From IMG/VR virus record IMGVR_UViG_3300046028_002635, positions 1 through 43,576 of that record: a DNA stretch of 43,576 nucleotides. One strand, 5' to 3'. The stretch comes from a virus. The translations under genes were made by a program, and so were the position numbers. Positions 1 to 10,682 of the stretch are shown here, piece by piece. The first letter of the stretch is position 1; every line of letters starts with the position of its first letter. Below the pieces are notes generated by a model, which had not been told where the DNA came from, searched no databases, and was given only the letters and a program-made list of their open reading frames with translations.

Positions 1-1206
1 AAACCCTGTCGTCCAGTTTTGAGCGACTACCGTGCCTGTATTTGTGAGGTAAGAAGCCGCACCCAAGTAACCGGAGGTTTCAACAGAGCCATTGCCAGAT
101 TGCAAGATGAGTGCAGACGAGCCGTTAGTGGATACGCCAACAAATGAAAGCGTGATCGTTTTTGCCCATGACGGAATGCCTGTGAAATCAATGGCCGTAC
201 CGCTGGTGGTTGCTTGTGTAGTGCCAAGCGTCAACGGCTGCGAAAGCATGGCTGGTGTAACTGATCCCGCTGCAATAGTCTGTATCGCCCTTGAATACCC
301 GACCACCTCTACCGTATTAGCCGCAGTCGCACGTAATTGACAGGTATCACCCGCTGCCGTTGTGATGTTTGCACCCGTGTTGGTGACGATTGCCGCGTTG
401 TTTGTCAGTACGCTAACGCCTGAGAACTCAACAAAATAGAACTGTCCAACCGCTACCGTTACTGCTGTGATCGTCGGCGTACCCGTGATACGAACATGCC
501 GCGTGTTGGGCGCATTGGCGGTCAGGTCAATGTTTGCCGCGCCAGTAACGTCGATGCGCGTGGTGTTCAGGTAGTCCGTGCCGCCCACGGCCAACCTTAG
601 GTTGGCGATTGTCAGCTTCTTTAGTCCAAACGAGGCCGCACTGTCTGCCAACGGGATTTCGTCAGCGTCTACCGGCGAGGTCTTTCCGGTGGCTGCGTGG
701 GTAGCCACTGCGACCTGCTCGGTGATGGATGCAGCAGCAGCAACAGCAACAGCAGAAGCGGTAAACACATCACTTAGAACAGCAGAAGGGTCTGATGCAC
801 TCGACAGCGAAACTGTCATCGACCGCCCCACTTTTTCTGCCAACTGCTGGATCTGTATCGTCGCCTTGTCCATCGCCGTATTGATAACCGAGGGGTAGAA
901 CCCGCCCGCGTTCGTCAAGTCCATGGACTGGGTATTGGCTACTTGGCTGGCCAGGGTCAGCGTGGCACCGGTGGGTGGAGCAACCAAAGCAGTCACCGTG
1001 CCGCCAGGGCTTGCATTCTGGTCAGCATTGAGGCTGACGGTGTAATTGGTGGTCAGCGCCAGCGTACTTTCGACGCCGGTTGCAGTAACCGCTTGAACAA
1101 CCAGTAGATCCGCTGTGCTGAAAACTTTGAAATCAAACGGGAAGGCGACAGTGACCCCGTTGCCTGGGAAAGGGCCAGCCTTTCGGGTGGTTGAACTGAT
1201 CGTCAT
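1..1206 (-). CDS. Tail fibre protein, N-terminal 402 codons (continues at 43576)
   Basis: The start is ATG at 1206, preceded by AGGAG, and the frame stays open to position 1, where it continues without a break at 43576 and stops at 43361. The joined protein is 473 residues. The first residues (MTISSTTRKAGPFPGNG) and the following beta-rich stretch match the N-terminal, tail-binding domain of T7 gp17-like fibres. The middle is rich in Ala, Thr and Val, and the C-terminal part looks like a receptor-binding beta domain. By family knowledge it attaches to the tail tube and recognises the cell surface. It is the first gene after a late promoter copy at 1234-1268 and is followed by the lysis genes. 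Confidence 0.9.
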   Translation of the reverse strand, partial: MTISSTTRKAGPFPGNGVTVAFPFDFKVFSTADLLVVQAVTATGVESTLALTTNYTVSLNADQNASPGGTVTALVAPPTGATLTLASQVANTQSMDLTNAGGFYPSVINTAMDKATIQIQQLAEKVGRSMTVSLSSASDPSAVLSDVFTASAVAVAAAASITEQVAVATHAATGKTSPVDADEIPLADSAASFGLKKLTIANLRLAVGGTDYLNTTRIDVTGAANIDLTANAPNTRHVRITGTPTITAVTVAVGQFYFVEFSGVSVLTNNAAIVTNTGANITTAAGDTCQLRATAANTVEVVGYSRAIQTIAAGSVTPAMLSQPLTLGTTQATTSGTAIDFTGIPSWAKTITLSFVGVSTNGSSALILQSGNGSVETSGYLGAASYLTNTGTVVAQNWTTGF

Positions 1207-1233
1207 GTAGCACACTCCTGGGGAATAGCAGCA

Positions 1234-1268
1234 AGACTATCCCCCAGGGGTCGCGATACGTACACCCT
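1234..1268 (-). promoter_or_regulatory. Late promoter copy 5, upstream of the tail fibre gene
   Basis: On the minus strand the box AGGGTGTACGTATCGC (1268-1253) is followed 13 bases later by TAGTCT (1239-1234). The box differs from the consensus by one base. The likely transcription start is about 20 bases before the fibre ATG, leaving room for the AGGAG ribosome site. It should serve the tail fibre and lysis genes. Confidence 0.7.
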
Positions 1269-1277
1269 TAATGCGAC

Positions 1278-4200
1278 TCAATCTTTCGGTGGTGGCCCAA
1301 GCAGAATGGCAGTGGCTGGTGCGCCTCCATCGGCCCACGCCTGCCATCCTCGATAGCTTCTGATGATCTGCGTGACTGGTACACCAGACACCGACCCAAA
1401 AAGTCGAACTGAAGCCAGCACCAATGCCTCGTCTGCCTCTCCTTGCGCAACTTGCTTTCCAGTCTTCCCGAGATCTGAAATAACACGACCCACTGGTGGC
1501 CCGGCATAGTCAAAGCCAGACAGCAATCCACTGGTTTCACGCAACCCCATGACCGTTCCAAGAAGGTAACCGGCCTGCCACTTCAGCAATTTCATCGCCC
1601 ACTTTTCTGCATCATCATCATCGCCGCCGCCACGCAACATCTCAATCAAAAGAGCAGGTGCCAAAGCGGGGATAACAATCAGCAGCATCATGTCGGCCAT
1701 CCAGCCGGCGACTGCGAGTGGGTTCTTGAAGTCTGTGCGTGCGGTCGATTCAGTTGTCAGGTTGTAGGTCACATTGAAATAGCTGTAGAACATGCCCAGC
1801 ATTGGATGCTTGCGCTGGAACTCAGCAAGATCCTTGGTTTGCCCACCGCCCTGGGAGTCCAGCACACCCTGGTCGGCCATCGCCACGGCAGTCGACTCAT
1901 CAAACCCACCAGCCAGCGCCTTCTCATACGACCCGATCCAGGTTGGAATGTCGGCCACCATCTGCATTTTCTGCATCAAGATGAACAGGCTGGCGTCATA
2001 AATCTGTCGGGCTTTGGAGTGGCCTTCGCTCACCCGGCCTTTGATTTCATGCAACTCTCGGTTGAAGGTCTTGCCACGCAGGCGCATGAAGTCAGACTTG
2101 CCGTTGATCCACGACAGCGAACTCTCAAAACGGGCCGCGTCACCACCCCATCGCGCCATCCCGCGCAGCACCGGCTTGACACCGATGCGGGCCATCGACT
2201 GGGTCAGGCCAAACGGCTGCATCAATGCAGTAGTCAGCGATAGTCCCATGGTCGAGCGCGAGATGTTGGCGCGCAGATGCAGCAGCGCCTGGTCGATCCT
2301 GGTCTGCGGCACCATGTCAGCAGTAGCAATGGACTGCAGCGAATCCTTCAATGTCCGCACCACCGCTGTGCCGTAGTGGTCGCGGATAGCGGTATTGATG
2401 GGCTTGGCATCCAGCAAGCGGTTGGCGTCAATCAGCCATTCGTGCCAGGACAAGTCATGCACCACCTGGTTGACATGCTGGGTGATCACATCCAGCGTCT
2501 TCTTGACCGGGCGACGGACCTCTTCCACCCGCGCCTTGGTATGGCCACGGCGTGTGGTAGCACGGGTAAACGCACCCTGCATCATGTCTTTTGCAATGGC
2601 CGCAGCATCGTGCTTTTCGGCGCGGTCATCCCGGTTGGCATCGTACTTGACCGGGTAGTAGCCGCCACTTAGCTTCACCACCTCGCCACCTGGGAGCGTG
2701 ATACTGAATGGGTTGGCGGCCACCTTTTCTGGCGCCACGCCGGTCACGCGCAGTTGCTTGGCCTCAATCTGGGGCCAGTAACCGTCGATGAAGGTCCAGG
2801 CATTCTGCACAAACGCCCACTCTTCCCGTGTAAGGTGCTTCAGGATGGCGCCGACTTGCGCCTCACTCCAGTTGTCACCCAGCATCACGCGCGACCGGTT
2901 TGTCTCGTTGCCCCAGTTGAGTGCTACCGACAGGCGACCGCCGCGCGTCAGACTGCTCTTGATCTCTGGGATGTACAACAGGTCGCCATGCGTCCCGCCC
3001 TTGAGATCCAGGATGGGCGCATAAATTTCAGCCAGTCGTACCGTGGCCTGCTCCACCATCACCGCCTCTTGCGTGCCGGCCTCGTTCATGGTGCGCCCGA
3101 GAATGCGCCACAGCGGGCCGCCATCCTTGCCGCCATCCATTTGACGCAGCAGGCTTGCCAGCTTGCGGTGGCCTGCGGCAAACCCCTCCAGCCACGGCAT
3201 GGCGCCAGTAGGCTCTTCCAGTTGGACTGTGCGCTCTGGTCCACCGTTGTCACGGATACTGGCGCCGGCCTCGGCCACGATCAGTGCAAACTCGCGCTGG
3301 TCCTTCGCGGTCAGCAGTTTGTGCTTGAGTCGGCCCAGGTGTTCGATCTGCTTGATGGTGTCCTTCAGCCCACGGATCTCCTCGACCGTCATGTCCTTGA
3401 AGTGCTTGCGGTTGGCCTCCTGCAAAAGATCTGCAGGGATGTCAGGCTCAAGTCCCTGGGCTGCCTGGGACTCAACCCACTCCAGCAGGCTCTTGCGTTT
3501 ATCAATGGCATCCAGGCTGGTTGCCTTGCGCAAGTCGAATCGCTCCAGAAGCGCATGGATCTGTTCACGATACTCGCGGTCCAGCGATTTATTGGCGCCA
3601 TCAAACTTCTTGAAGTATTCAACGGCCGCAGCTACCTCGTCCTGGGCCGCGTAGGCTTCCTTGGTGGCCACCATGTTGATCAACTGGTTGCGCTTGGCTT
3701 CAGCCTGCTTGGTCAGATCCCCCTTGGCCTTGACCGCAGCCTTGGCAGCGCGGGCTTCAGCCGCCGCGTACTGGGTCGGCTTGATGTCGCGCACCTTGAG
3801 CCGGGCAATAAGTTGGCTGGCGTATTCCTTGGCCGCCTGCGCCAGCACATCGACCGTGCTTTTCTGGCCTGGGTTCTTCTCGCGCACGCTCATTGCATGT
3901 TGCAGGGCGCGCAGCTCAGTGGCCACAAACCGGATGCGGGCATCGTTATGCACTGCTGCATCGGCTGCGCGCTCTAGGCCTGCTGGGGTTGCCAGGTCAC
4001 CATGCTCTTCCAGCATGCGCTGGTCGGTCATCTCCTGCACCACCTGCTTGGGATCATCTGCCAGGGCCAGCGCCTTGACCAACTGGTCGCCAGAGCTGAA
4101 GCCAGCAAACAGTTCAGCCACTACATCTGGATGAAGTCCGCCCTCATCGCTGGTCATGTGCAATGCGGATAGCTTGCGCCAGACTGCATCATCCTTGGTC

Positions 4201-7200
4201 CCGTACATGTAGCGCAGATCTTCGGTGCGCAGCTTGCCAGAGCTGAACACATGGGTGTCAGGTACTTCAATCGGTGCATCACCGTAGGCGTTGGCCATGT
4301 CGCGCTTGATCGAGAAACGGTCCACACCACGGCGCTGGTCATCGAACAACTGTTCCAGGTTTTCTGGGTAGTAGTTGCCATGCTCATCGGGTATCAGGTA
4401 GCCCTCTTCGATCAGGCGCTGGCCCATCACATCCATGGATGCCCCACCGGTCTTACGCACCACGGGCGAACCAAAGACGCCAGACTCCAGCTTTTCCTTT
4501 TCGTCAATGCCCCACAGCTTTTTGACTTCGGCGCGGTCCAACCCGCCCAGTTTGGCAATGGCCGTGAACAGGTTATCCACCTCGGGGTTCACGCCCTTGG
4601 TGCTTCCAGCAGGTTTATCACCAACGACCTTGTCGCCCTTGGCAGTCAGGAAGGCCCAAGCCTGGTAAATAGGCTCGGCCATGACCTTGGCGCGCACCTC
4701 GGCGGCGATCTGGATGCGCAGGGCATCGTGCTGCTTTTGCAGCTTCTTGAGCGCGCGGCTGCGGGCGTTGTTCAGCCACTGCATGTCCTTCAGACCTTTG
4801 GCCTGCAGCTCATCGGTGGCATCCATGCTGGCCTGCACACCAATGTCGTGGTAGGCCTGGTACGCCTCCAGATCCATACCACCCTCTTCAGCAGTGGCGA
4901 ACAGTGGCCCCATGTTGCGGGCCGCCTCGGCGGTGGCGATCTCTTCGTTGGTTGCCAGCATTCGATCCATGACTCCGCGCACCTCATCGGACAACTCCAC
5001 CTTGAGCGCGCCTGCGATGTCTGACTTGCCTGCATTGATCGACTTCAGCATGGCCTTGTAGACGTTGACCAGCCAGGAGCGGAAGGTCTGGAACATCTTG
5101 GTCAGCTCCAGGCTTGGACTCTTTCCCTCAAATGCGTAGGCCTCAAAGCCGCGGGCAAATGATTCATGGTGTGGACGCTTCTCTTCCAGGCTCAGGTAGG
5201 CCCAGTGGTCGGCCGCACTCATCTCAGGGGTGGACTTCACGCCCATCCAGTCCAGCACCTTGCCGAAGTCCTCCGCGATGGAGCGCTCACCGTCGCTGAC
5301 CTCTTCACCGGCTGCGATGCGCTGGGTGATGCGTTGCGCCAGGTCGGCCTGGACCTCAAGGAAGAAATGCCCGCCCTCATGGATGAAGGTCGACAAATCC
5401 GCATCCTTCATCATTGAGATGACGCTGGCCTGCTGGGTGATGTCGTTAGCGAAGGCGATCTGGCCGCGTGCCTTTTGGAAAAACAGGTTCCCGAACTCAC
5501 CAATCTTGGCCGCCCGGTCGGCATCGTCGCCTTTTTTGTAGGTGCGGATGTCGGTGACGCCGCGCTTGTTCAGCGCCTCGATCACCTTGGGGTCTACGCC
5601 TTCAGGCACCACGGCGCCCTTGAACTCGGCCAGGTCCACGTCACGCAGGATTTTGGCTTCAAAGTATTCTGTCGGTAGGTTCTTGAGCTTGGTCAGGAAC
5701 TCGGCCACACGGACCTTGGACTCGTCGCTTGCTGCAGCATCACTGCGCTTGTAGTCTTTCAGCGCACGCTCTATGGCTTTGCCAGCACCCATCTTCGGTG
5801 CATCTTCCAGCACCTCGATGGTCTGGTCCAACGACAACCCAAGACTGTCGGATATGGCCACCAGCTCGTTGTCCACTTCGGTCTTGACCTTCTCAAAACC
5901 AGCCTTGTCCATTAGCCGGTCCTTGGCTTTACGGATCTGCTCAATGCTCTTGAACTGGGGCGTGAACTTAGCGCGCAGCGAACCCACGCCATAGTTGAAA
6001 CTCTCGCCGCCGCGCAGCTCAGTCTTCAGGATCTTGATTCCATTCTCAAGCGTGTGCGGGGTGTATTTTCGGTCGCCGTTGTTGTTGAAACCCTTGAATA
6101 TCTTTTCCTTGGCGCCTAGCTCGTAGAACTTTCCACGCACGTAGTCGCTGAACTGCTCGTCCAATGTCCCACGGATTTGTGCCCGCAGCGAGTCGCGGGT
6201 GGCGTACTTGTCAGGCTCGACCTGCGAACCTATCTTTTTCATTTCGTATGCGGGGTTGCGCGCCAACGCCATCAGCATGGATGGGTCGTTCTTCTTGGCA
6301 TCCTCAAAGTCCACCGCGTGCTCTGGCATACCACCCTGGGTGTAGGCGTCGTTTTGCTCGGAAATTACCAGGCGCTGAAACTCAGGGTCGCGCATCAAAG
6401 CCTGGTGGTCGGTGTTGCCGAAGAACTTTTCAAACCCGAACTCGCGCAGGCGCTCGGTACGTTTTGGGTCGAAAGCGGCTTTTACCTTCACATCGGGCGT
6501 AATGCCCTGCTCAGTCAGGAACTGCCACATCACGGAACCGGAATTGGTCAGCTCCGCAGCACCCCGATTCGCCAGCTCGTCCAATTCAATAGCCCCACCG
6601 GTGGCCTGCTCACCTTCGGAGAATTGCGCCTTCAGAACCTTGAGCTTTGCGGGCGTCAGCTCGTAAGTGATTTTTGGATAGCGCGGGCTGTAGATGTCCG
6701 CACCGAACACCTTGGTCGCTGCGTAGCCCTTGGGGTCCACCATTTCGCTGGGGGCCAGCAGGGTGATCTCACCGAAGTTGGTGAGCGGGTGCGCTTTATT
6801 GGTGACCGCCAGCGATGGCACTGCAATGCCGCCCATCTTGACGGCATGCAGCAGGTTTTCTGCTGTGAGGTTGTGCTGGGCGACTAGGTCGGCGGGGTTT
6901 CCCTGGTAGAAAGTTGCAGATCCTGCGGCATTGTTGCCTCCAGTTCCGCGTCCAGTGGCTCCTCCCACCCCGACCGGCGCAAGTAGTTCTCCCGAGTAAC
7001 TGGCAGACCATCTCTGATCAGCCCCAGAAGAATCGGGTCTGTACCAATCCGGGGGCGTAACTCCACCGGCAAGTTCAACAACTTGTTTTCTGGCTGCGTC
7101 GATGTCGGTTTGTTCAGCATGGTAACTTTTCCATATTTTATCGAAACTTTGCTTGAATGTGTCGCTCTTTTTATTGGTGTATTTTGACTTGAACGACTCA

Positions 7201-10200
7201 GAGAACAGGCCGCGTACAGCTTCCCAGGCGATGGACTGCATCTCACGCGCCAGAAGTCCGCGCTCTACTGCTGCGCGGCGATATGCTTCTGCATAGATTG
7301 CGTAACTGCCTGTGATGCCTGTGTTTGAGTCACCACCCGCTGCACCAAAGTTGTCTATAACCTCTTGGGATGTGCCAGACAATGGTAGCAATAAAGCCGC
7401 AGCAACAGCATGGGTGTCGGCCGTGACAGATCCATCTGTGGCATTTGGGGCGTAAATGTTGTTGTAGAAGTTGCGAACTTTATGCTTGCCGCCAAGTGCA
7501 TCGCTGATGTTTTGGAGCGAATTGTCTTTGAGTACAGACACCGCCTTGGCTATTGGGCTGAACCCGTTAGCCCAAGATCCGCGTTTTGGTTTTCCATCAA
7601 GGTTTCGCGCCAAGTCTACGAAGTCACCCTCTGGCGTAACGACATGAAAATCGCGTGGGTTGTATGCCAAATCGTAAGCAGCAATCCAGTACGCCTGCAA
7701 ATCGCTGTCAATCACCCCCGCCAGGGTTTTCCCTGTGATGGCGGCGATGATCTCTGGCGACTTTGAAGCGGCGGTCTTGGCTAGTGCGTCGGACATTTCG
7801 GGCGTCCACGCTGTGTTCTGGTGCTTGTCCCAAACATCAACAATGCGCTCTGCCAGGGTTACGTTCGCAAACCAATCAAGCTGTGGAGACATGACGGCCA
7901 TGACGGCAGAAAGTTGCACATCGGTATAACGATTCTCGTACTGGCCAACCCAACGATCAACGATGTTGCGGGCACCGTCGTACCAGAGCTTGCTGCGCTC
8001 CCGTATGTCCGCAGGGACACTGTCGTGCAGCCAAATCAAGTTGTCCTTCATCTCCTCGATGTACGCCTCCAGCCGCTTGGCTGGATCTTTCATCTTTCTG
8101 GTGCGCAGGCTGATGATATTGTCGAACTTCTCGGCAAACTTCTGAATCAGAACGGGGTTCCGTTTCACTGCTTCAAAGTCAACAACAAGCTGTTCGGCTA
8201 GTGGGTTCTCTGTCCGCTTTGCACCTGTTGGCACCCTGGTGCTGACCGATTGGTGCAGGATATTGGCATCGTTGGGGTCAAAGTTGCCGTTGTTGCCGGT
8301 GGCTGATTTGATCTGGGTGGGGCTAAAAATAATGTAATCGTCGTCCAGCTTCACGCCATCAAAACCCTCGGCTATCAATTGGTCATACGTCTTGCTTTCG
8401 TAATCGCCCCAGCCTGCGAGTTTTTTGGCTGAAAGGTACACAGGCATGACTTCACCCTGACCTGCAGCGCCGACCTCTCCACTATCCACCGCGGCCTTGT
8501 CGGTCGTAAACCAGAACGCGCCGTCCATCGTCTTATTTTGGTCAAATGTAGTAAATGCCTTTTTTGTTGAGTGATACGCCACCGCTGGCGCGCCGTCAGA
8601 GCCCACCACCTGGGAGTCACCGAACCAACTCTTGAACTGTGACGTGTCGGTGATAAGCGCACCCGCTTGGTCGAACTGGTCCATGGTGTTCTTGCCACCA
8701 ACTTCCTTGTTCTCAAACCGCAGCGGATACTTTGCCGCGAAGGCCTCTGGCGTCATGCCTGTGCGGGCGCCCATCACTGCTGCGTGCGTGGAGAACAGGC
8801 TGGAAATGTGTTCGTTGACCTTGGGGTTGAAGCGCCCCATCTCGTTGAGGTTGGCCAGCATCGACGCCTGCACCTTGTCTTTGGACTCCCGGTACGTTGC
8901 GTCCCCAGCCTGCTCACCCATCACCCGCTCGATCTCGGCGTTGACGGCGTCACCCTTCTCCTGCATGTAGACCTTGGCCTCCTCGCGGCTCATGCCGTTG
9001 ACATCGGTGCGGGCGTGGTCTATCAGCACCTGCTGGAAGGTTTGGCCGATACTGTTGACCAGCAGCTCAGACGTTGGGATCACTAGATCCCCGCCCAGCT
9101 GCTCCTGCCCGAGCTGGGCAGCCACACTGGGCAGCACCTGCGCCAGCACGTTCATGTCGATGCCAGCCTCCACCAGTTTGGACGCCTCGATGTGGATATT
9201 GGGCACGCCTTCGTTGACCAGTTCTTGCGCGTAGGTTGTCAGGGTTTCAGGACTGCGCTCCAGCATCTTGCTGGCTTCAATGGTCTTGATCATTTGCCCG
9301 AGGGCATCTGCATTCTTGGCGGCAGCGCTGGCTTTGTACAGGGACTCCTCCACTTTTTGGGCGACTGGATGCAGGCTCTGGATTGCGCCAGCCGCGAAAG
9401 ATCCAGTGAGCAAGCCCATTGCGGCTGCATTGCCAACGCCCTGCCCAATGGGTTTATCCTTTGCGAAGTTTTGCCACATCTGTTCCTGCACAGACTGAGG
9501 CATCTCCTCAAACAAACCCTCAGAGACACCGGACTCCACCAATCGGCGCACAAAACCCTTCTTCATCGCCTCGGCTGACACCGCGTCCATGCCACCCTTG
9601 ACCAGCACTGTGTCGATGTCAGCAATACCCAACTTGGCAGACATCTTGCCGCCGACTACTGAAAACAATGTAGTCCCAACGCCTGACATCACCGCCGCAA
9701 AGTCCTGCTTCAGTGTTAGCAGCCCGTCATCAGTCTCCGACCGGGTTTGTTCTGCGGCCGCACCACCACCCATAACACCCTCGCCAATAGCTGCAGCCAG
9801 CCAGGGCATGACTTTTGGCGCCACGGCCAACAAGCCACGACCCACGGCAGCACCACCAAGCATTTGGCCCAGTGACTCGCCTGTGGCGGTGGCCAAGGTG
9901 CTTGGGTTCTTCAGCGCTATGCCTAGCGTATCGACAAAGCCTTTTGCTTCTTGCAGTTTTGCATTCGCCTCTTGCTGCGCGTCTGAGTAAAACGCACTGG
10001 CAGCCTCCTGCCCAGCCTTGAAGTCAATGCCAATCGCTTGCACGGCCTTTCCTGCATATCCCATGGTGGGTATGTCGGCCAAACCAACCAAGGCCTGCGG
10101 CAACCCTATGGCGCTTTTTGCCGCCACTACACCAACATCACCCACCGTACCAAGTACCGTGCGATCAGATGGCCGCTTGATGGCCGGTGCGTTCTCATCA

Positions 10201-10682
10201 AAAGTTACGCCTTGCATGGCGGTTCTGCGTGCAGAGTCTGCATCGAGCGCAGGGTTGCCCTGCATCTCAGCCTTGACCCGCTCCGCAAAGTCTGCGCTGC
10301 GCATGGTTTGTGCTGAACTGAATTTCGACTCTGCAGGCCTGCGCTGCACGTTGAACAACTCTTTTGCAGCGTTCGCAATAGCCGACAGTGCGCCACTGTC
10401 ATCATGGGCCAACTCCGCAAAATCTCTCTCGCTGTACTTCTTCTGGAGAATTGGCGATGTAGCTGAATTAGCCTCAATTTCTTTAAGTGCAGCAGCTCGT
10501 TTAGATTCTGCTGGCAATGCGCGAACCGCATCGACCGGCGCCCCAAGGTAGGCCGCAATGCGCCTATTACCCGCCTCTTCGTCGGGGTTGCTGTCCAGTG
10601 CTAGGGTTGTAGTTGCACGCGCCTTATCTGACTGCTTTTGTTGTGAAAAACTGTCGAGAATGTCTGTGTAATCAGTTGGCAT
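1278..10682 (-). CDS. Giant internal virion / DNA-injection protein (3134 aa) with ART and zincin domains
   Basis: This single frame takes up about a fifth of the genome. Visible parts: Gly/Ala-rich hydrophobic stretches near residues 270-310 that could enter a membrane; an ADP-ribosyltransferase-like block of the polyvalent-protein type near 675-815 (AYHSTKKAFTTFD to a NDANILHQ end); a helical domain near 830-1130 with SAVMAVMSPQLDW; a zincin-like motif HEGGH at 1768-1772 in the common context ADLSTFIHEGGHFF; long charged helices; and a hydrophobic segment near 2994-3014 followed by an acidic GGGDDDDAE patch. Family knowledge of polyvalent proteins and T7/N4 core proteins suggests it is packed in the capsid and injected with the DNA. 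The gene starts directly after the 598-residue core protein. Which activities are real is inference. Confidence 0.88.
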   Translation of the reverse strand: MPTDYTDILDSFSQQKQSDKARATTTLALDSNPDEEAGNRRIAAYLGAPVDAVRALPAESKRAAALKEIEANSATSPILQKKYSERDFAELAHDDSGALSAIANAAKELFNVQRRPAESKFSSAQTMRSADFAERVKAEMQGNPALDADSARRTAMQGVTFDENAPAIKRPSDRTVLGTVGDVGVVAAKSAIGLPQALVGLADIPTMGYAGKAVQAIGIDFKAGQEAASAFYSDAQQEANAKLQEAKGFVDTLGIALKNPSTLATATGESLGQMLGGAAVGRGLLAVAPKVMPWLAAAIGEGVMGGGAAAEQTRSETDDGLLTLKQDFAAVMSGVGTTLFSVVGGKMSAKLGIADIDTVLVKGGMDAVSAEAMKKGFVRRLVESGVSEGLFEEMPQSVQEQMWQNFAKDKPIGQGVGNAAAMGLLTGSFAAGAIQSLHPVAQKVEESLYKASAAAKNADALGQMIKTIEASKMLERSPETLTTYAQELVNEGVPNIHIEASKLVEAGIDMNVLAQVLPSVAAQLGQEQLGGDLVIPTSELLVNSIGQTFQQVLIDHARTDVNGMSREEAKVYMQEKGDAVNAEIERVMGEQAGDATYRESKDKVQASMLANLNEMGRFNPKVNEHISSLFSTHAAVMGARTGMTPEAFAAKYPLRFENKEVGGKNTMDQFDQAGALITDTSQFKSWFGDSQVVGSDGAPAVAYHSTKKAFTTFDQNKTMDGAFWFTTDKAAVDSGEVGAAGQGEVMPVYLSAKKLAGWGDYESKTYDQLIAEGFDGVKLDDDYIIFSPTQIKSATGNNGNFDPNDANILHQSVSTRVPTGAKRTENPLAEQLVVDFEAVKRNPVLIQKFAEKFDNIISLRTRKMKDPAKRLEAYIEEMKDNLIWLHDSVPADIRERSKLWYDGARNIVDRWVGQYENRYTDVQLSAVMAVMSPQLDWFANVTLAERIVDVWDKHQNTAWTPEMSDALAKTAASKSPEIIAAITGKTLAGVIDSDLQAYWIAAYDLAYNPRDFHVVTPEGDFVDLARNLDGKPKRGSWANGFSPIAKAVSVLKDNSLQNISDALGGKHKVRNFYNNIYAPNATDGSVTADTHAVAAALLLPLSGTSQEVIDNFGAAGGDSNTGITGSYAIYAEAYRRAAVERGLLAREMQSIAWEAVRGLFSESFKSKYTNKKSDTFKQSFDKIWKSYHAEQTDIDAARKQVVELAGGVTPPDWYRPDSSGADQRWSASYSGELLAPVGVGGATGRGTGGNNAAGSATFYQGNPADLVAQHNLTAENLLHAVKMGGIAVPSLAVTNKAHPLTNFGEITLLAPSEMVDPKGYAATKVFGADIYSPRYPKITYELTPAKLKVLKAQFSEGEQATGGAIELDELANRGAAELTNSGSVMWQFLTEQGITPDVKVKAAFDPKRTERLREFGFEKFFGNTDHQALMRDPEFQRLVISEQNDAYTQGGMPEHAVDFEDAKKNDPSMLMALARNPAYEMKKIGSQVEPDKYATRDSLRAQIRGTLDEQFSDYVRGKFYELGAKEKIFKGFNNNGDRKYTPHTLENGIKILKTELRGGESFNYGVGSLRAKFTPQFKSIEQIRKAKDRLMDKAGFEKVKTEVDNELVAISDSLGLSLDQTIEVLEDAPKMGAGKAIERALKDYKRSDAAASDESKVRVAEFLTKLKNLPTEYFEAKILRDVDLAEFKGAVVPEGVDPKVIEALNKRGVTDIRTYKKGDDADRAAKIGEFGNLFFQKARGQIAFANDITQQASVISMMKDADLSTFIHEGGHFFLEVQADLAQRITQRIAAGEEVSDGERSIAEDFGKVLDWMGVKSTPEMSAADHWAYLSLEEKRPHHESFARGFEAYAFEGKSPSLELTKMFQTFRSWLVNVYKAMLKSINAGKSDIAGALKVELSDEVRGVMDRMLATNEEIATAEAARNMGPLFATAEEGGMDLEAYQAYHDIGVQASMDATDELQAKGLKDMQWLNNARSRALKKLQKQHDALRIQIAAEVRAKVMAEPIYQAWAFLTAKGDKVVGDKPAGSTKGVNPEVDNLFTAIAKLGGLDRAEVKKLWGIDEKEKLESGVFGSPVVRKTGGASMDVMGQRLIEEGYLIPDEHGNYYPENLEQLFDDQRRGVDRFSIKRDMANAYGDAPIEVPDTHVFSSGKLRTEDLRYMYGTKDDAVWRKLSALHMTSDEGGLHPDVVAELFAGFSSGDQLVKALALADDPKQVVQEMTDQRMLEEHGDLATPAGLERAADAAVHNDARIRFVATELRALQHAMSVREKNPGQKSTVDVLAQAAKEYASQLIARLKVRDIKPTQYAAAEARAAKAAVKAKGDLTKQAEAKRNQLINMVATKEAYAAQDEVAAAVEYFKKFDGANKSLDREYREQIHALLERFDLRKATSLDAIDKRKSLLEWVESQAAQGLEPDIPADLLQEANRKHFKDMTVEEIRGLKDTIKQIEHLGRLKHKLLTAKDQREFALIVAEAGASIRDNGGPERTVQLEEPTGAMPWLEGFAAGHRKLASLLRQMDGGKDGGPLWRILGRTMNEAGTQEAVMVEQATVRLAEIYAPILDLKGGTHGDLLYIPEIKSSLTRGGRLSVALNWGNETNRSRVMLGDNWSEAQVGAILKHLTREEWAFVQNAWTFIDGYWPQIEAKQLRVTGVAPEKVAANPFSITLPGGEVVKLSGGYYPVKYDANRDDRAEKHDAAAIAKDMMQGAFTRATTRRGHTKARVEEVRRPVKKTLDVITQHVNQVVHDLSWHEWLIDANRLLDAKPINTAIRDHYGTAVVRTLKDSLQSIATADMVPQTRIDQALLHLRANISRSTMGLSLTTALMQPFGLTQSMARIGVKPVLRGMARWGGDAARFESSLSWINGKSDFMRLRGKTFNRELHEIKGRVSEGHSKARQIYDASLFILMQKMQMVADIPTWIGSYEKALAGGFDESTAVAMADQGVLDSQGGGQTKDLAEFQRKHPMLGMFYSYFNVTYNLTTESTARTDFKNPLAVAGWMADMMLLIVIPALAPALLIEMLRGGGDDDDAEKWAMKLLKWQAGYLLGTVMGLRETSGLLSGFDYAGPPVGRVISDLGKTGKQVAQGEADEALVLASVRLFGSVSGVPVTQIIRSYRGWQAWADGGAPATAILLGPPPKD

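Noticed and set aside
2754-3977. Long plus-strand frame of 407 codons opposite the giant protein
   Set aside because: It lies wholly antisense to a well-supported gene, its product looks like reverse-frame Leu/His/Gln-rich sequence, and it has no ribosome site or neighbours in that orientation.
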